Origin: CAIOGO01 sp964447445
GTDB taxonomy: Bacteria > Bipolaricaulota > Bipolaricaulia > UBA7950 > UBA9294
NCBI GenBank assembly: GCA_964447445.1
Contig: CAYUSW010000015.1
Location: forward strand, 1 to 32,765
Direction: 5' to 3'
Length of the DNA: 32,765 bases
Within the stretch, counting starts at the first letter, position 1. Every line of letters begins with the position of its first letter. This document shows, in pieces, positions 23,472-31,620 of this stretch. A program made the translations under genes and the position numbers. The notes under the pieces were generated by a model that saw only the letters and a list, made by a program, of their open reading frames with translations, was not told where the DNA came from and did no database searches.

Positions 23472-24632
23472 ATGCTGACGCTTGTAAAGAACATCCGGCA
23501 ACTCGTCACGCCACGCGGCATCGAGCCGGTGGCCGGCCCGGTCATGGAGGACCTCCGGATCTACGAGGACGTCACTCTCGTCGTTCGCGACGACCGGATT
23601 GTGGCGGTGGAACCTTCAAGCGTCCCCCACAAAGGAGATCACGTCATCGATGCAGCGGGCGGCGTCGTCGTGCCTGGCCTCGTCGATGCCTGCGTGGCGG
23701 CACAGGGACACGGAGTTGACGTCGTGCGCGATCCCCACTCTTGCTCCGCCGCCGCCGAGGAGGAGCAGAGCCAGAAGCGGCTCCGCTCCGGAGTGGAGAC
23801 CCTGTTGCGCCACGGGACAACGAGCGCGCAGGTCGTGGCGGTCGCTCGCGACGATGATTCCGCGCTCGAGGGGGTGCTCGCGAGCCTTCAACAGCTCGCG
23901 CGCCGCACACCCCTGCGTCTGTCCGCGGCGTTCCTCGCAGCGCCTCCCACGGGAACGGGAGAAGGGTCCTCCGACCGCATCACGAAGTTGATCGGCGAGA
24001 CGATCCCCACGGTCAGCCGGCGACGCCTGGCTTCGACATGCGCTCTCCTCTGCGGCGACGGAGCCTACGGACGCAAGGAAGGGCGCGCCCTGCTGCGCGC
24101 CGCGCGCGGCGCAGGCCTCTCCCTGAGGATTCAGGCGGCGGGCGCTGACGTGGAAGCCATCCTCCTGGCTGCCGACCTGGAGGCCGCGGCCATCGACCAC
24201 CTGTCCGAGGGCGTCTCCGATGCGCGGCAGCTCAAGCCGCTGCGGCAGGCGGGCACCCTTCCCGTCCTTCTGCCGGGAGAGAGTCTTCTCCACGGCAGGC
24301 CGTCGTCCGCGAGAGTGTTCGTGCAAGCCGGGCTTGCGGTTGCTCTCGGCACTGCCGCCGATCTCGCGGCGGGCGGGATCCTCTCCATGTGGACGGTCGT
24401 GGCTCTCGCCGTGCGCAGCTGCGGCCTCTCGCTCTCGGAAGCTCTGACGGCCGCCACACTCAATGGAGCTGCCGCGATCGGGGTGAGCCGCGAGGCCGGC
24501 TCCTTGGAGACGGGGAAGTTCGCCGACTGCGTGATTCTGGATCTTGACGACTACCGCGCGATACCGGACTTCGTCGTCGGACTCCCCATCCGGGCGGTCA
24601 TCGTCGGAGGAAGGGAGTTGTCGGCGCCATGA
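23472..24632 (+). CDS. Imidazolonepropionase-like amidohydrolase with degenerate metal site
   Basis: This 386-residue protein follows the HutI pattern. It has an N-terminal beta domain, GGVVVPGLVDA where the TIM barrel begins, LLRHGTTSA, AIDHLSEG, VLLPGE, and a C-terminal EALTAATLNGAAAIG, GSLETGKFADCVILD. The metal ligands are mostly missing. The HxH after VD is replaced by residues 73-75 ACV, the later His is Gln (RIQAAG), and the Asp of the LGTD motif is Ala (LGTAADLAAGG). Only the His in IDHL remains. It is therefore probably not a hydrolase. The frame is intact, it has its own promoter and it overlaps ispE by ATGA, so it is unlikely to be a pseudogene. Its role is unknown. Confidence 0.8.
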   Translation: MLTLVKNIRQLVTPRGIEPVAGPVMEDLRIYEDVTLVVRDDRIVAVEPSSVPHKGDHVIDAAGGVVVPGLVDACVAAQGHGVDVVRDPHSCSAAAEEEQSQKRLRSGVETLLRHGTTSAQVVAVARDDDSALEGVLASLQQLARRTPLRLSAAFLAAPPTGTGEGSSDRITKLIGETIPTVSRRRLASTCALLCGDGAYGRKEGRALLRAARGAGLSLRIQAAGADVEAILLAADLEAAAIDHLSEGVSDARQLKPLRQAGTLPVLLPGESLLHGRPSSARVFVQAGLAVALGTAADLAAGGILSMWTVVALAVRSCGLSLSEALTAATLNGAAAIGVSREAGSLETGKFADCVILDLDDYRAIPDFVVGLPIRAVIVGGRELSAP

Positions 24633-25468
24633 AGGAATCGCTGCTCGCCTTCGCCAAACTCAACCTCTGCCTCGCCGTGCTCGGCCGTCGCTCGGACGGA
24701 TTCCACGAGATCGAGTCGATCCTCCAGACCATCGACCTCGCTGACCAACTCGAGATCGACGTGCGCCCGGGGTCCGGTATTCTCGTTGAGAACTCTCTTT
24801 CGGGTATCGAGGGTAGGGACTTGGCAGAGCACGCCGCGGAGGCCTTGCTCGCCCGGAAGAACGCCCCGCGCGAGGTCCGCATCCGCATCCGGAAGTGCAT
24901 TCCGGCTGGCGCTGGGCTCGGCGGCGGCTCGTCTGACGCTGCGTGTGTTCTTGCGGCGCTCGATCGCCTCGTGCCGCCGCGCTTGGGCGCTGGCGCCCTC
25001 ACCGAAGTGGCTGCCGGAATCGGCTCCGACGTTCCCTTCTTCCTTGTCGGTGGCTGTGCCCGAGTCACTGGCCGGGGAGACGTGGTCGCGCCGCTTCCCC
25101 TCGTTCGTTCCGAGGTGTTTGTGGTCGTGGTTCCCCCCGTTCGCTGCTCTACGGCAGACGTGTACGCAGCGTGGGAAGTGCACCATGCGCTCCGACCGGC
25201 AGCCCCCGCGCTCGGATCGAACGATCTCCTCGCTCCCGCACTGGCCACTCGTCCACTGCTTCGAGGCTGGCAAGCGACCATCAAGCGGCAAGGCGGGCTC
25301 TTCTCGGGAATGAGCGGGAGCGGATCCTCTTTCTACGCTGCCTTCCGCGGACGCGAAGAAGCCGAGATGCGTGCTCGCGAGACTCGATCGCAGCACCCCG
25401 AATCCGCGGTCTTCGTCTGCAACTCGACGAGAGCCGGTTGGGCATTGCGTACGATGGAGGACACATGA
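24629..25468 (+). CDS. ispE: 4-diphosphocytidyl-2-C-methyl-D-erythritol kinase
   Basis: The 279-residue GHMP kinase phosphorylates CDP-methylerythritol in the MEP pathway to isoprenoid precursors. It begins AFAKLNLCLAVLGRRSDGFHEI, has the ATP-binding glycine loop PAGAGLGGGSSDAA, and the C-terminal GMSGSGSSFYA. Its length is typical. The ATG at 24629 overlaps the amidohydrolase stop as ATGA and has GGAAGG upstream. Its own stop overlaps cmk as ATGA, so translation of the three genes is coupled. The pathway choice (MEP, not mevalonate) supports a bacterial host. Confidence 0.93.
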   Translation: MKESLLAFAKLNLCLAVLGRRSDGFHEIESILQTIDLADQLEIDVRPGSGILVENSLSGIEGRDLAEHAAEALLARKNAPREVRIRIRKCIPAGAGLGGGSSDAACVLAALDRLVPPRLGAGALTEVAAGIGSDVPFFLVGGCARVTGRGDVVAPLPLVRSEVFVVVVPPVRCSTADVYAAWEVHHALRPAAPALGSNDLLAPALATRPLLRGWQATIKRQGGLFSGMSGSGSSFYAAFRGREEAEMRARETRSQHPESAVFVCNSTRAGWALRTMEDT

Positions 25469-26091
25469 GGATCGCCATTGATGGACCCGCCGCCTCGGGC
25501 AAGACGTCGGTGGGACGAGCGCTGGCAAAACAGTTCGGCTTCCGGTTCATCGAAACCGGGAACATGTACCGAGCCATCGCCCTCGCCGTTCTTCGCGGAA
25601 TGCCACTCGACACCGTGACGATCGGCGTCACCGACGACGAGTGCCTCCTGCTCAATGGCGAAGACGTGACCGGCGTCCTCCACACGCCCGAGCTCGACGA
25701 AGGCTCCTCCGAGGTCGCGACCCGAGCCGACGTACGCTCGCGGCTGGTCGCCCTACAGCGCGCGATCGCGGAGTCCGGCGATGTCGTCATGGAAGGGCGC
25801 GACATCGGGACTGTCGTTCTCCCCGACGCCGACGTGAAGATCTTCCTCCGCGCGAGTTCCGGCGTGCGCGCGCGGAGGCGGGCGGAGGAACGAGGCGAAC
25901 CCAGCCTCCGAGAGACCCTGGAGCGGCTGCGCACCCGGGACGCCCGCGACTCAACGCGAGCCCTCTCTCCCTTGAATCCCGCTTCTGATGCGACTATCAT
26001 CGATACCGATCAAAAGACCCTCGCAGAGGTCATCTCCGCAGCAGCTGACCTGGTCAAGGAGCATCTGAACGAGCGTTGGCACAGCGTCTAA
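25465..26091 (+). CDS. cmk: Cytidylate kinase
   Basis: The 208-residue kinase phosphorylates CMP and dCMP. It has a P-loop in IDGPAASGKTSVG, FIETGNMYRA, the conserved GRDIGTVVLPDADVKIFL, and the lid-type RDARDSTRALSPLNPASDA followed by IIDT. The ATG at 25465 has GGAGG four bases upstream and overlaps the ispE stop. The stop lies inside the start of plsC. The order cmk, plsC, rpsA is a widely conserved bacterial cluster. Confidence 0.95.
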   Translation: MRIAIDGPAASGKTSVGRALAKQFGFRFIETGNMYRAIALAVLRGMPLDTVTIGVTDDECLLLNGEDVTGVLHTPELDEGSSEVATRADVRSRLVALQRAIAESGDVVMEGRDIGTVVLPDADVKIFLRASSGVRARRRAEERGEPSLRETLERLRTRDARDSTRALSPLNPASDATIIDTDQKTLAEVISAAADLVKEHLNERWHSV

Positions 26092-26705
26092 GAACCGCAT
26101 TCAAGCACGGCCTCTATGCAGTTTTTGCCGCTTTGGCCAGCGTTGTTCTCCGCGTCCTCTTCCGCCTCCGCATCCAGGGGCGGCAGAACGTATCTACAGA
26201 CGAGGGCTACATCGCGGTGGCTCGGCATCGCAGCTACTGGGACATCCCGATCGTCGTGGCAGCGCTCGGCGCGTCGAACCGAATCCACTTCATCGCACGC
26301 AAGGGTCTCATGAAGTCGAACCCGCTTGTCCAACCCCTCATTCGCGCCTACTCGACGGTGATCGACCGCGAGAAGTTCAGCGTGGCAGACTTCCGCCGCA
26401 TGCTGGAGACTGTCCGGCGGGAGCGTCTGGTGTTCATCTTCCCCGAAGGGACGACTCGGCACCGAGTTGACGCGAAGGGCGGCGCGGTGTACTTTGCTTC
26501 GGCAGCCGGTAAGCGAATCCTTCCGATCAACATCCGAGCGGTCGGACCGTACCCGCCGAAGTATCCACTACGATTCCCGCGGGTCGTCGTGTCGATCGGG
26601 TTGCCCATCGCCCCGGAAGAGCTGGTGCGAACGGAGGAGTCTCGTCGATCGGAGAAGCTGCACGACATGAGCGAACAGCTTATGGAGCGGGTGGATTCGG
26701 CGTAG
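26076..26705 (+). CDS. plsC: 1-acyl-sn-glycerol-3-phosphate acyltransferase (PlsC family)
   Basis: This protein of about 209 residues belongs to the phospholipid acyltransferase family that makes phosphatidic acid at the membrane. A hydrophobic helix (YAVFAALASVVLRVLF, about 14-30) precedes the catalytic HX4D motif ARHRSYWD (His and Asp). FPEGTTR follows for glycerophosphate binding, and the last conserved block is around IGLPIAPEEL. A TTG at 26076 is chosen because no downstream in-frame ATG or GTG precedes the membrane helix; it overlaps cmk by 16 bases, so coupling is likely. The exact start is less certain than the function. Confidence 0.88.
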   Translation: MAQRLRTAFKHGLYAVFAALASVVLRVLFRLRIQGRQNVSTDEGYIAVARHRSYWDIPIVVAALGASNRIHFIARKGLMKSNPLVQPLIRAYSTVIDREKFSVADFRRMLETVRRERLVFIFPEGTTRHRVDAKGGAVYFASAAGKRILPINIRAVGPYPPKYPLRFPRVVVSIGLPIAPEELVRTEESRRSEKLHDMSEQLMERVDSA

Positions 26706-26786
26706 GCCGGATTGCGGAGGTCGTTGGATCATGGGCCGCCCGGCGCGAGCAGGGCGGGGAGCGCAAGTCGGATCTGGACATGGAGA

Positions 26787-28571
26787 ATGGAACAGAAGAT
26801 CAAGATGGAGGACGCTTTCTCTGAAAGCGACGTGAAGACGTACAGCCGCGGGGACACCATCTCCGGGACTGTCGTCCAGGTAGGCGACACCGAGATTCTC
26901 GTCGACATCGGGTACAAGTCGGAGGGCATTCTCCCGGTGTCGGAGCTGTCTCCTTTCCGCCCTGGCGGCAAGATCGATGAGGGCGAGCAGATCGAAGTGC
27001 TCGTCACGTACATCGACGAGGAGAAGGGAACAGTCTACGCGTCCGAGAAGCAGGCCGAGTACGAGAAGCGAATCGACGGCCTCGAGGCGGCGTACAAAGA
27101 GGGTCACGTTGTCGAAGGCGAGATCACGGGCGAGGTCAAGGGAGCCGGCTACCACGTGAATCTGGACGGCATCCGCGCCTTCCTCCCGGGTTCGCATCTC
27201 GGAAGCGACTTGCCGAGCAGCATCGAAGAACTCCGCGGCAAGAGAATCGCGTTCCGGATTCTCGAACTCTCTCGGCGTGACAAGAACCTAGTTGTATCCC
27301 ACAAGGAATACATCAAGGAGCGCGAGCGCACGAAGCGCAAGGCGCTGTTCGACTCCCTCCAGCCGGATCAGGAGATCGAAGGCACCGTCCGCAGCGTCGT
27401 CGACTTCGGTCTGTTCGTTGACATCGGCGGCTTCGAAGGGCTCGTTCACCGTTCCGAGATCGCGTGGAAAGACCTCCCTGTACCGCCCAACGAGTACAGG
27501 GTCGGCACGCATGTCCGGGTCAAGGTCATCGACTTCGATCGCGAAAAGGGCAAGGTCTCTCTCTCGATCAAGCGCCTGCGCCCGAACCCGTGGGCCGGGA
27601 TCTCGGAGCGATACCCCACCGGCACTCAGGTGGAGGGGCGGGTCGTCAGCGTCACGGACTTCGGCGCGTTCGTCGAGCTCGAGCAGGACGTCGAAGGTCT
27701 CGTGCACATCTCGGAGCTCTCGTGGGGCCATCCAGAGAACCCCAAGGATGTCGTCAAGGAGGGTGATGCGGTCCCGGTGATCATCCTCAGCTGCGACGAG
27801 GAAGCGCGACGCATCAGTCTCTCGCTTCGACGCACGCAGCGCGACCCGTGGGAAAGCGTCGAGTCGAAGTACGGCCGCGGCCAGGTCACAGCGGGCACGG
27901 TCACCAAGATCACCGACTTCGGCGCGTTCGTGAAGCTCGAGGAAGGTGTCGAAGGGCTGGTCCACGTTTCCGAGATCGACTGGGGACACGTCAATCACCC
28001 GCGCGATGTCCTGAAAGAGGGCGACGCCGTGCAGGTGAAGGTTCTCAGCGCGGACCCGCGCGAGCGCCGCATCTCGCTCAGCATTCGCGAGTTGAAGGAC
28101 AACCCGTGGCGGCGGTTCGTGGACAAGTACTCCATTGATGACGTCGTGGAAGGCGACATCACCGAGATCAAGGAGTTCGGCGCCTTCATGAAGATCACCG
28201 ATGAAGTCGATGGGCTGATTCACGTCTCGGAGATCTCAAACGAGCGCATCGCTACGCCCGCGGACGTCCTCGCAGTAGGACAGAAGGTGCAGGCGAAGAT
28301 CATCGGCATCAACGAAGAGAAGCATCAGGTTCGCCTCAGCATGCGCAACCTGTTCGGCCCGCCGGAGGTTCCCGCCGTTCCGGCCGAGGATGAAGACAGA
28401 GATCGCGCCGGGCGAAGCAAGCGGCGCCGCGCGGTGGCTGGCACCAGCAAAGAGAAACCGGCGCGGGCGCGCGAGAAGGTCGACCGACGCTTCCTCGACG
28501 AGGCCGGCCACGAGTCGCTCAGTATGCGCGATCTCTTGGGCAAGACTGGATTTGACGACGAGGCTCAATAG
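26787..28571 (+). CDS. rpsA: 30S ribosomal protein S1
   Basis: The 594-residue protein contains six S1 RNA-binding domains. The repeats are easily seen, starting at GDTISGTVVQ, HVVEGEITGE, QEIEGTVRSVVDFG, TQVEGRVVSVTDFGAF, QVTAGTVTKITDFGAF and DVVEGDITEIKEFGAF, each ending in a GLVHxSEI-like block. Domains 1-2 are more divergent, as usual for the ribosome-binding part. A charged tail of about 75 residues (SKRRRAVAG... to GFDDEAQ) follows. The ATG at 26787 has GGAG only two bases before it, so the start is not certain; an upstream in-frame TTG at 26724 would add 21 residues. Six domains match the Gram-negative type, longer than the Firmicutes form. Confidence 0.95.
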   Translation: MEQKIKMEDAFSESDVKTYSRGDTISGTVVQVGDTEILVDIGYKSEGILPVSELSPFRPGGKIDEGEQIEVLVTYIDEEKGTVYASEKQAEYEKRIDGLEAAYKEGHVVEGEITGEVKGAGYHVNLDGIRAFLPGSHLGSDLPSSIEELRGKRIAFRILELSRRDKNLVVSHKEYIKERERTKRKALFDSLQPDQEIEGTVRSVVDFGLFVDIGGFEGLVHRSEIAWKDLPVPPNEYRVGTHVRVKVIDFDREKGKVSLSIKRLRPNPWAGISERYPTGTQVEGRVVSVTDFGAFVELEQDVEGLVHISELSWGHPENPKDVVKEGDAVPVIILSCDEEARRISLSLRRTQRDPWESVESKYGRGQVTAGTVTKITDFGAFVKLEEGVEGLVHVSEIDWGHVNHPRDVLKEGDAVQVKVLSADPRERRISLSIRELKDNPWRRFVDKYSIDDVVEGDITEIKEFGAFMKITDEVDGLIHVSEISNERIATPADVLAVGQKVQAKIIGINEEKHQVRLSMRNLFGPPEVPAVPAEDEDRDRAGRSKRRRAVAGTSKEKPARAREKVDRRFLDEAGHESLSMRDLLGKTGFDDEAQ

Positions 28572-28607
28572 GCAGGCGAGAGCAGGCAGCAAGGAGGCTT
28601 GTAGAAG

Positions 28608-28919
28608 ATGAACAAGGGCGAATTCATCGATCGGCTGGCGGAGAAGTCGAACTTCACGAAGAAGGAAGCGCGGAAACTTCTGGACAACGTGCTTGACCTG
28701 ATTCAAGACTCGCTCCTGACCGGCGACGAAGTCAAGCTGGTGGGATTCGGGAAGTTCGCGGTGCGGGCGCGCAAGGCGTCGAGTCGCATCAATCCGCAGA
28801 CGAAGCGGCCGATTCAGGTGGAGGCGAAAGTCGTCCCGCTGTTCAAGCCGGGGAAAGAGCTCAAGCGCCGGATCGAGAAGGCGCTCAAGGCAGCACCGAA
28901 GGGGGTCACACGGAAGTAG
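28608..28919 (+). CDS. HU-family DNA-binding protein
   Basis: The 103-residue protein has the HU/IHF fold. It begins NKGEFIDRLAEKSNFTKKEARKLLD, followed by GDEVKLVGFGKFAVRARKA and the DNA-binding arm with RINPQTKRPIQV. It ends KPGKELKRRIEKAL plus a short basic tail. The INPxT arm fits HU better than IHF. GGAGG lies ten bases before the ATG. It is 36 bp after rpsA and is followed by an intrinsic terminator. HU after rpsA is a common arrangement. Confidence 0.93.
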   Translation: MNKGEFIDRLAEKSNFTKKEARKLLDNVLDLIQDSLLTGDEVKLVGFGKFAVRARKASSRINPQTKRPIQVEAKVVPLFKPGKELKRRIEKALKAAPKGVTRK

Positions 28920-28947
28920 CTCTTCCCCCATTGGACGTGCGTTTTCT

Positions 28948-28987
28948 GAGGGGTGCCGGGCAGTGTCTGGCGCCCCTCTTTCTCTTC
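28948..28987 (+). terminator. Intrinsic terminator after HU
   Basis: GAGGGGTGCC (28948-28957) pairs with GGCGCCCCTC (28969-28978), ten base pairs with one G-T wobble and an 11-nt loop. The pyrimidine run TTTCTCTTC follows. It ends the amidohydrolase-to-HU operon. Confidence 0.85.
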
Positions 28988-29124
28988 GCAGAATGGCTGT
29001 GGCGCCCCGCGATCTATTGAGAAGGCGCCCTCGCGTTCGTGTCTTCTGTAGCGTCGCAACTTGCTGCGACGTCTCACGGTTCGTTCTGGGACGCCCCGAA
29101 CGCCGGGAGGCCTTGCTCTCGACG

Positions 29125-29742
29125 CTACGCGAGAACCCGCAACCGTTCGGCGGCGACAATCGCGGCCAGTTCGCGGACCGCATCGCCGATCTCGTCGTTG
29201 ACGACCAGGTAATCAAAGACGTGCAGCATCTCGATCTCGCGCGATGCGACGTTGAGTCGTTCGGTGATCTTTGACTCCGGCTCCGACCCGCGAGCCCGCA
29301 GGCGTTCGCCCAACTGGTCGAGCGAGCGGGGGGCAAAGAAGGCAAACACAAGAGCGAATCCCGGTGCCCCCTCTCGACGCAGCGTGCAGGCTCCTTGGAC
29401 GTCGATGTTCAGCACGATGTCGGCGCCTGTTGCCGCGAGCCGCGCCCACTCCCCCTTCGACGTCCCATACTCGTGGCCCAGATACACGACGTGCTCAAGG
29501 AAATCGTCCGCATCGGCCATCTTGCGGAACTGCGCCACGGAGACGAAGTGGTAGTTCACACCATCCTCTTCTCCCGGCCGTGGGGCGCGCGTCGTGTGTG
29601 ACACGGAGTAGGCAAGGCCCGGCACTTGGAGGATCAGTTCGTCGATTGCCGTGTTCTTACCCGCGCCGGACGGTCCCGAGACGACGAACGCGAGGCCGCT
29701 GCCGGTCCCCCTGCGGCGGGTTGGAAGCTCGCTACTCGACAT
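29125..29742 (-). CDS. gmk: Guanylate kinase
   Basis: The 205-residue kinase converts GMP to GDP. The P-loop is VVSGPSGAGKNT, where the usual last residues are GKST or GKGT. The GMP-binding motif is SVSHTTRAPRPGEEDGVNYHF, and VLNIDVQGA and ITERLNVASREI follow. Length is typical. The ATG at 29742 overlaps yicC by 11 bases. YicC-Gmk adjacency is conserved in many bacteria. No rpoZ follows, though it often does. Confidence 0.94.
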   Translation of the reverse strand: MSSSELPTRRRGTGSGLAFVVSGPSGAGKNTAIDELILQVPGLAYSVSHTTRAPRPGEEDGVNYHFVSVAQFRKMADADDFLEHVVYLGHEYGTSKGEWARLAATGADIVLNIDVQGACTLRREGAPGFALVFAFFAPRSLDQLGERLRARGSEPESKITERLNVASREIEMLHVFDYLVVNDEIGDAVRELAAIVAAERLRVLA

Positions 29743-30598
29743 TCTGCACCTGCTCTTTCAGCTGCTCGATCGCCACTTTCATGTCGAGCGCGAGCCCGGC
29801 GACCTCCCCGTCGCGCACCTTCGAGCCGAGCGTGTTGACCTCCCGCAGCAACTCCTGACTGAGGAAGTCGAGCTCCTTGCCGACAGGCCCTTCGCCGCGC
29901 GACAGCACCTGTCGCGCCCGGGCGAAATGGCTGCGCAGTCGAACCAGCTCCTCTTGAATGTCGAACCGGTCGACAAGGAGGACGACCTCGGCTTCGATGC
30001 GATCTGGATCTACACGCAAGCCGACCTCGTCGATGCGCGTTCGGAGCTTCTCGCGCAAGTCGTCCTGGACCCCCGGGAGGCGTGCCTCCGCCTCCGCGCC
30101 CCGGTCTTCCACAACCGCGAGCAGACGCGAGATCTCCGCTTCAAGCGCATGCCCCTCCTCCTTCCGGGTTGCGTCGAGCGCCCGAAGCGCTTCCGCGAGA
30201 GCTGCCTCGACGGCAGGCCAGAGGGTCTCCTCGGCCTCTTGCCGAGCCTGCAGCCCCCCCGCGCGGATGATATCCGCCAACGTCAGTGGATCGGCAAGCC
30301 CAAACTCCGCGCGCGCCCCCTCAAGCGCCCGCACGGCGCGACGGGCGACGCCCCGATCGAAACCGACCTCGCCCTCTCCTTCTCGCTCTTCGCTCAGCGT
30401 GAGCCAGACGCCCACGTCCCCCCGGTAGAGCGCGGCGCGCACCTTCTCCTCGATTTGAGACTGCAGCCACGGGCGATCGGACAGTGACCGCAAGCGGATC
30501 GAGAGGAAGCGATGATTCACGGAGCGAAGCGTCGCCTCCGCGTGCCAGCCGCCGGTTGTCGCGGCGCCATGCCCGAACCCCGTCATGCTACGAATCAT
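29732..30598 (-). CDS. YicC/YloC-family endoribonuclease
   Basis: The 288-residue protein begins with the family hallmark MIRSMTGFG and contains EATLRSVNHRFLSIRLR. It ends with the most conserved block, KELDFLSQELLREVNTLGSK and DMKVAIEQLKEQVQNVE. Members have been shown to be endoribonucleases in E. coli and Bacillus. The middle is helical and charged. The ATG overlaps the MEMO-family stop as ATGA and AAGGAG lies five bases upstream. The pairing with gmk supports the call. Confidence 0.93.
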   Translation of the reverse strand: MIRSMTGFGHGAATTGGWHAEATLRSVNHRFLSIRLRSLSDRPWLQSQIEEKVRAALYRGDVGVWLTLSEEREGEGEVGFDRGVARRAVRALEGARAEFGLADPLTLADIIRAGGLQARQEAEETLWPAVEAALAEALRALDATRKEEGHALEAEISRLLAVVEDRGAEAEARLPGVQDDLREKLRTRIDEVGLRVDPDRIEAEVVLLVDRFDIQEELVRLRSHFARARQVLSRGEGPVGKELDFLSQELLREVNTLGSKVRDGEVAGLALDMKVAIEQLKEQVQNVE

Positions 30599-31425
30599 AG
30601 ACTCTCCTTGGAGAAGAGGGCCGAAGCGTACCCGACGACCGCCGAGCGGTCCCCGGTCACATCTCCCGACGTTGTGTACTCGATAAGCGAAGAGCGGGCG
30701 AGGCCCAGGGAGCGCGCGATGAGAAGGAGGACGACGATCGCGCCGGCGCCGCAGATCGAGAGCGCCCGCTCGGCGGCCTCTCGATGGAAGCCCTCGGCAT
30801 CGCCCGCCAGGATCAGGTTTAGCGCCGCGCGATCGACGCGGCGCGCGACTGCGTCCGGCTCATAGTGTGTGAAGTCGCTTGACGCGACAACCCAGACCCG
30901 GCTCTCGCCAAGCACCTTCGCCAAGACCTCGGCGCCCGTGGCGAGGCTCGAGAACGCGGCCAGCTGCACGCAAACCGGGATCACCGACACAGGATCCCGG
31001 AACAGGACCTGCAGAAACGGGAGCTGCACTTCGATAGAGTGCTCGCGCCGAAACGCGCTCGCGTCACGCCGAATGCCGGCCGCAGCCAGGGACTCCATCA
31101 GATCGCCGGCAAGCCTCACATCCCCGAGCGGCGTCCGCCACGTCCCGTCGGTCGGAAGCGCCAACGCGCCCCCCAGTCCGCTGTGACTTGCGCCCAGCAC
31201 CAGGATGACGTCAGGACGTCCGAATGCTGACGCAGCTCGGAATCCACCGCCCGCCACCCGACCCGAGTACACATACCCAGCATGCGGCACGATGAGGCCC
31301 ACGGAGCTCGGCAGACGCTGAAGCGCTGGCTCCCCAAGGGACTCCTCCACAAGCGCCCGCAGACGCCCCGAGTCCCCCGGGTAGAACAACCCCGCAGCGA
31401 CGGGCTCTCGCACGCTACTTCCCAT
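30595..31425 (-). CDS. MEMO1-family protein (AmmeMemoRadiSam system protein B)
   Basis: The 276-residue protein matches the MEMO family, related in fold to extradiol dioxygenases. It has VREPVAAGLFYPGD, VPHAGYVYSG with His48, LGASHSG with His81, HSIEVQLPFLQ, VVASSDFTHYEP and a final ICGAGAI with a cysteine. These are the putative metal ligands. The substrate is unknown. In many prokaryotes it occurs with AMMECR1 and radical-SAM genes; neither is visible here. Instead it is cotranscribed with yicC and gmk. The ATG at 31425 begins six bases after a TACAAT box, so the mRNA is probably leaderless. Confidence 0.9.
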   Translation of the reverse strand: MGSSVREPVAAGLFYPGDSGRLRALVEESLGEPALQRLPSSVGLIVPHAGYVYSGRVAGGGFRAASAFGRPDVILVLGASHSGLGGALALPTDGTWRTPLGDVRLAGDLMESLAAAGIRRDASAFRREHSIEVQLPFLQVLFRDPVSVIPVCVQLAAFSSLATGAEVLAKVLGESRVWVVASSDFTHYEPDAVARRVDRAALNLILAGDAEGFHREAAERALSICGAGAIVVLLLIARSLGLARSSLIEYTTSGDVTGDRSAVVGYASALFSKESL

Positions 31426-31431
31426 GGCCAC

Positions 31432-31437
31432 ATTGTA
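31432..31437 (-). promoter_or_regulatory. -10 box of the MEMO-yicC-gmk operon
   Basis: TACAAT on the minus strand lies six bases before the ATG at 31425, so transcription should begin at the A of the start codon. No good -35 was found at 16-18 bp. Confidence 0.5.
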
Positions 31438-31467
31438 GCGACGCGCGATCACACAGCCCAGAGGGTC

Positions 31468-31497
31468 TTGACGGACGAGCGCGACCTCGCGTACCAT
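31468..31497 (+). promoter_or_regulatory. Promoter of tRNA-Gln
   Basis: TTGACG (31468-31473) and TACCAT (31492-31497) are 18 bp apart. The predicted start near 31504 is about five bases before the mature tRNA 5' end. Confidence 0.5.
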
Positions 31498-31508
31498 TCC
31501 GATCCATC

Positions 31509-31579
31509 TGGGAGATCGTTCAATGGCAGGACAGCAGGCTCTGGCCCTGTTGATGGGGGTTCGAATCCTCCTCTCCCAA
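31509..31579 (+). tRNA. tRNA-Gln (anticodon CTG)
   Basis: A complete cloverleaf is present. The acceptor TGGGAGA (31509-31515) pairs with TCTCCCA (31572-31578). The D stem GTTC/GGAC encloses a 7-nt loop. The anticodon stem GCAGG/CCTGT has loop CTCTGGC, with anticodon CTG at 31541-31543. The T stem GGGGG/CCTCC has loop TTCGAAT, and the discriminator is A at 31579. CCA is not encoded. It reads codon CAG. The first pair is T1-A72, as in bacterial tRNA-Gln. Confidence 0.95.
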
Positions 31580-31584
31580 TACAC

Positions 31585-31614
31585 AGCCCCAGGTGCCACA
31601 ACGCCCCTGGGGCT
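31585..31614 (+). terminator. Possible terminator hairpin after tRNA-Gln
   Basis: AGCCCCAGG (31585-31593) and CCTGGGGCT (31606-31614) make a perfect 9-bp stem with a 12-nt loop. Only CTGCATT follows, so a U-tract is lacking and termination would be weak or Rho-dependent. The hairpin may instead belong to the structured region that follows. Confidence 0.45.
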
Positions 31615-31620
31615 CTGCAT

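Noticed and set aside
29052..29085. Terminator of the gmk operon at the GTCGCA/TGCGAC hairpin
   Set aside because: The stem is only six base pairs and no T-run follows on the minus strand, so I did not list it.
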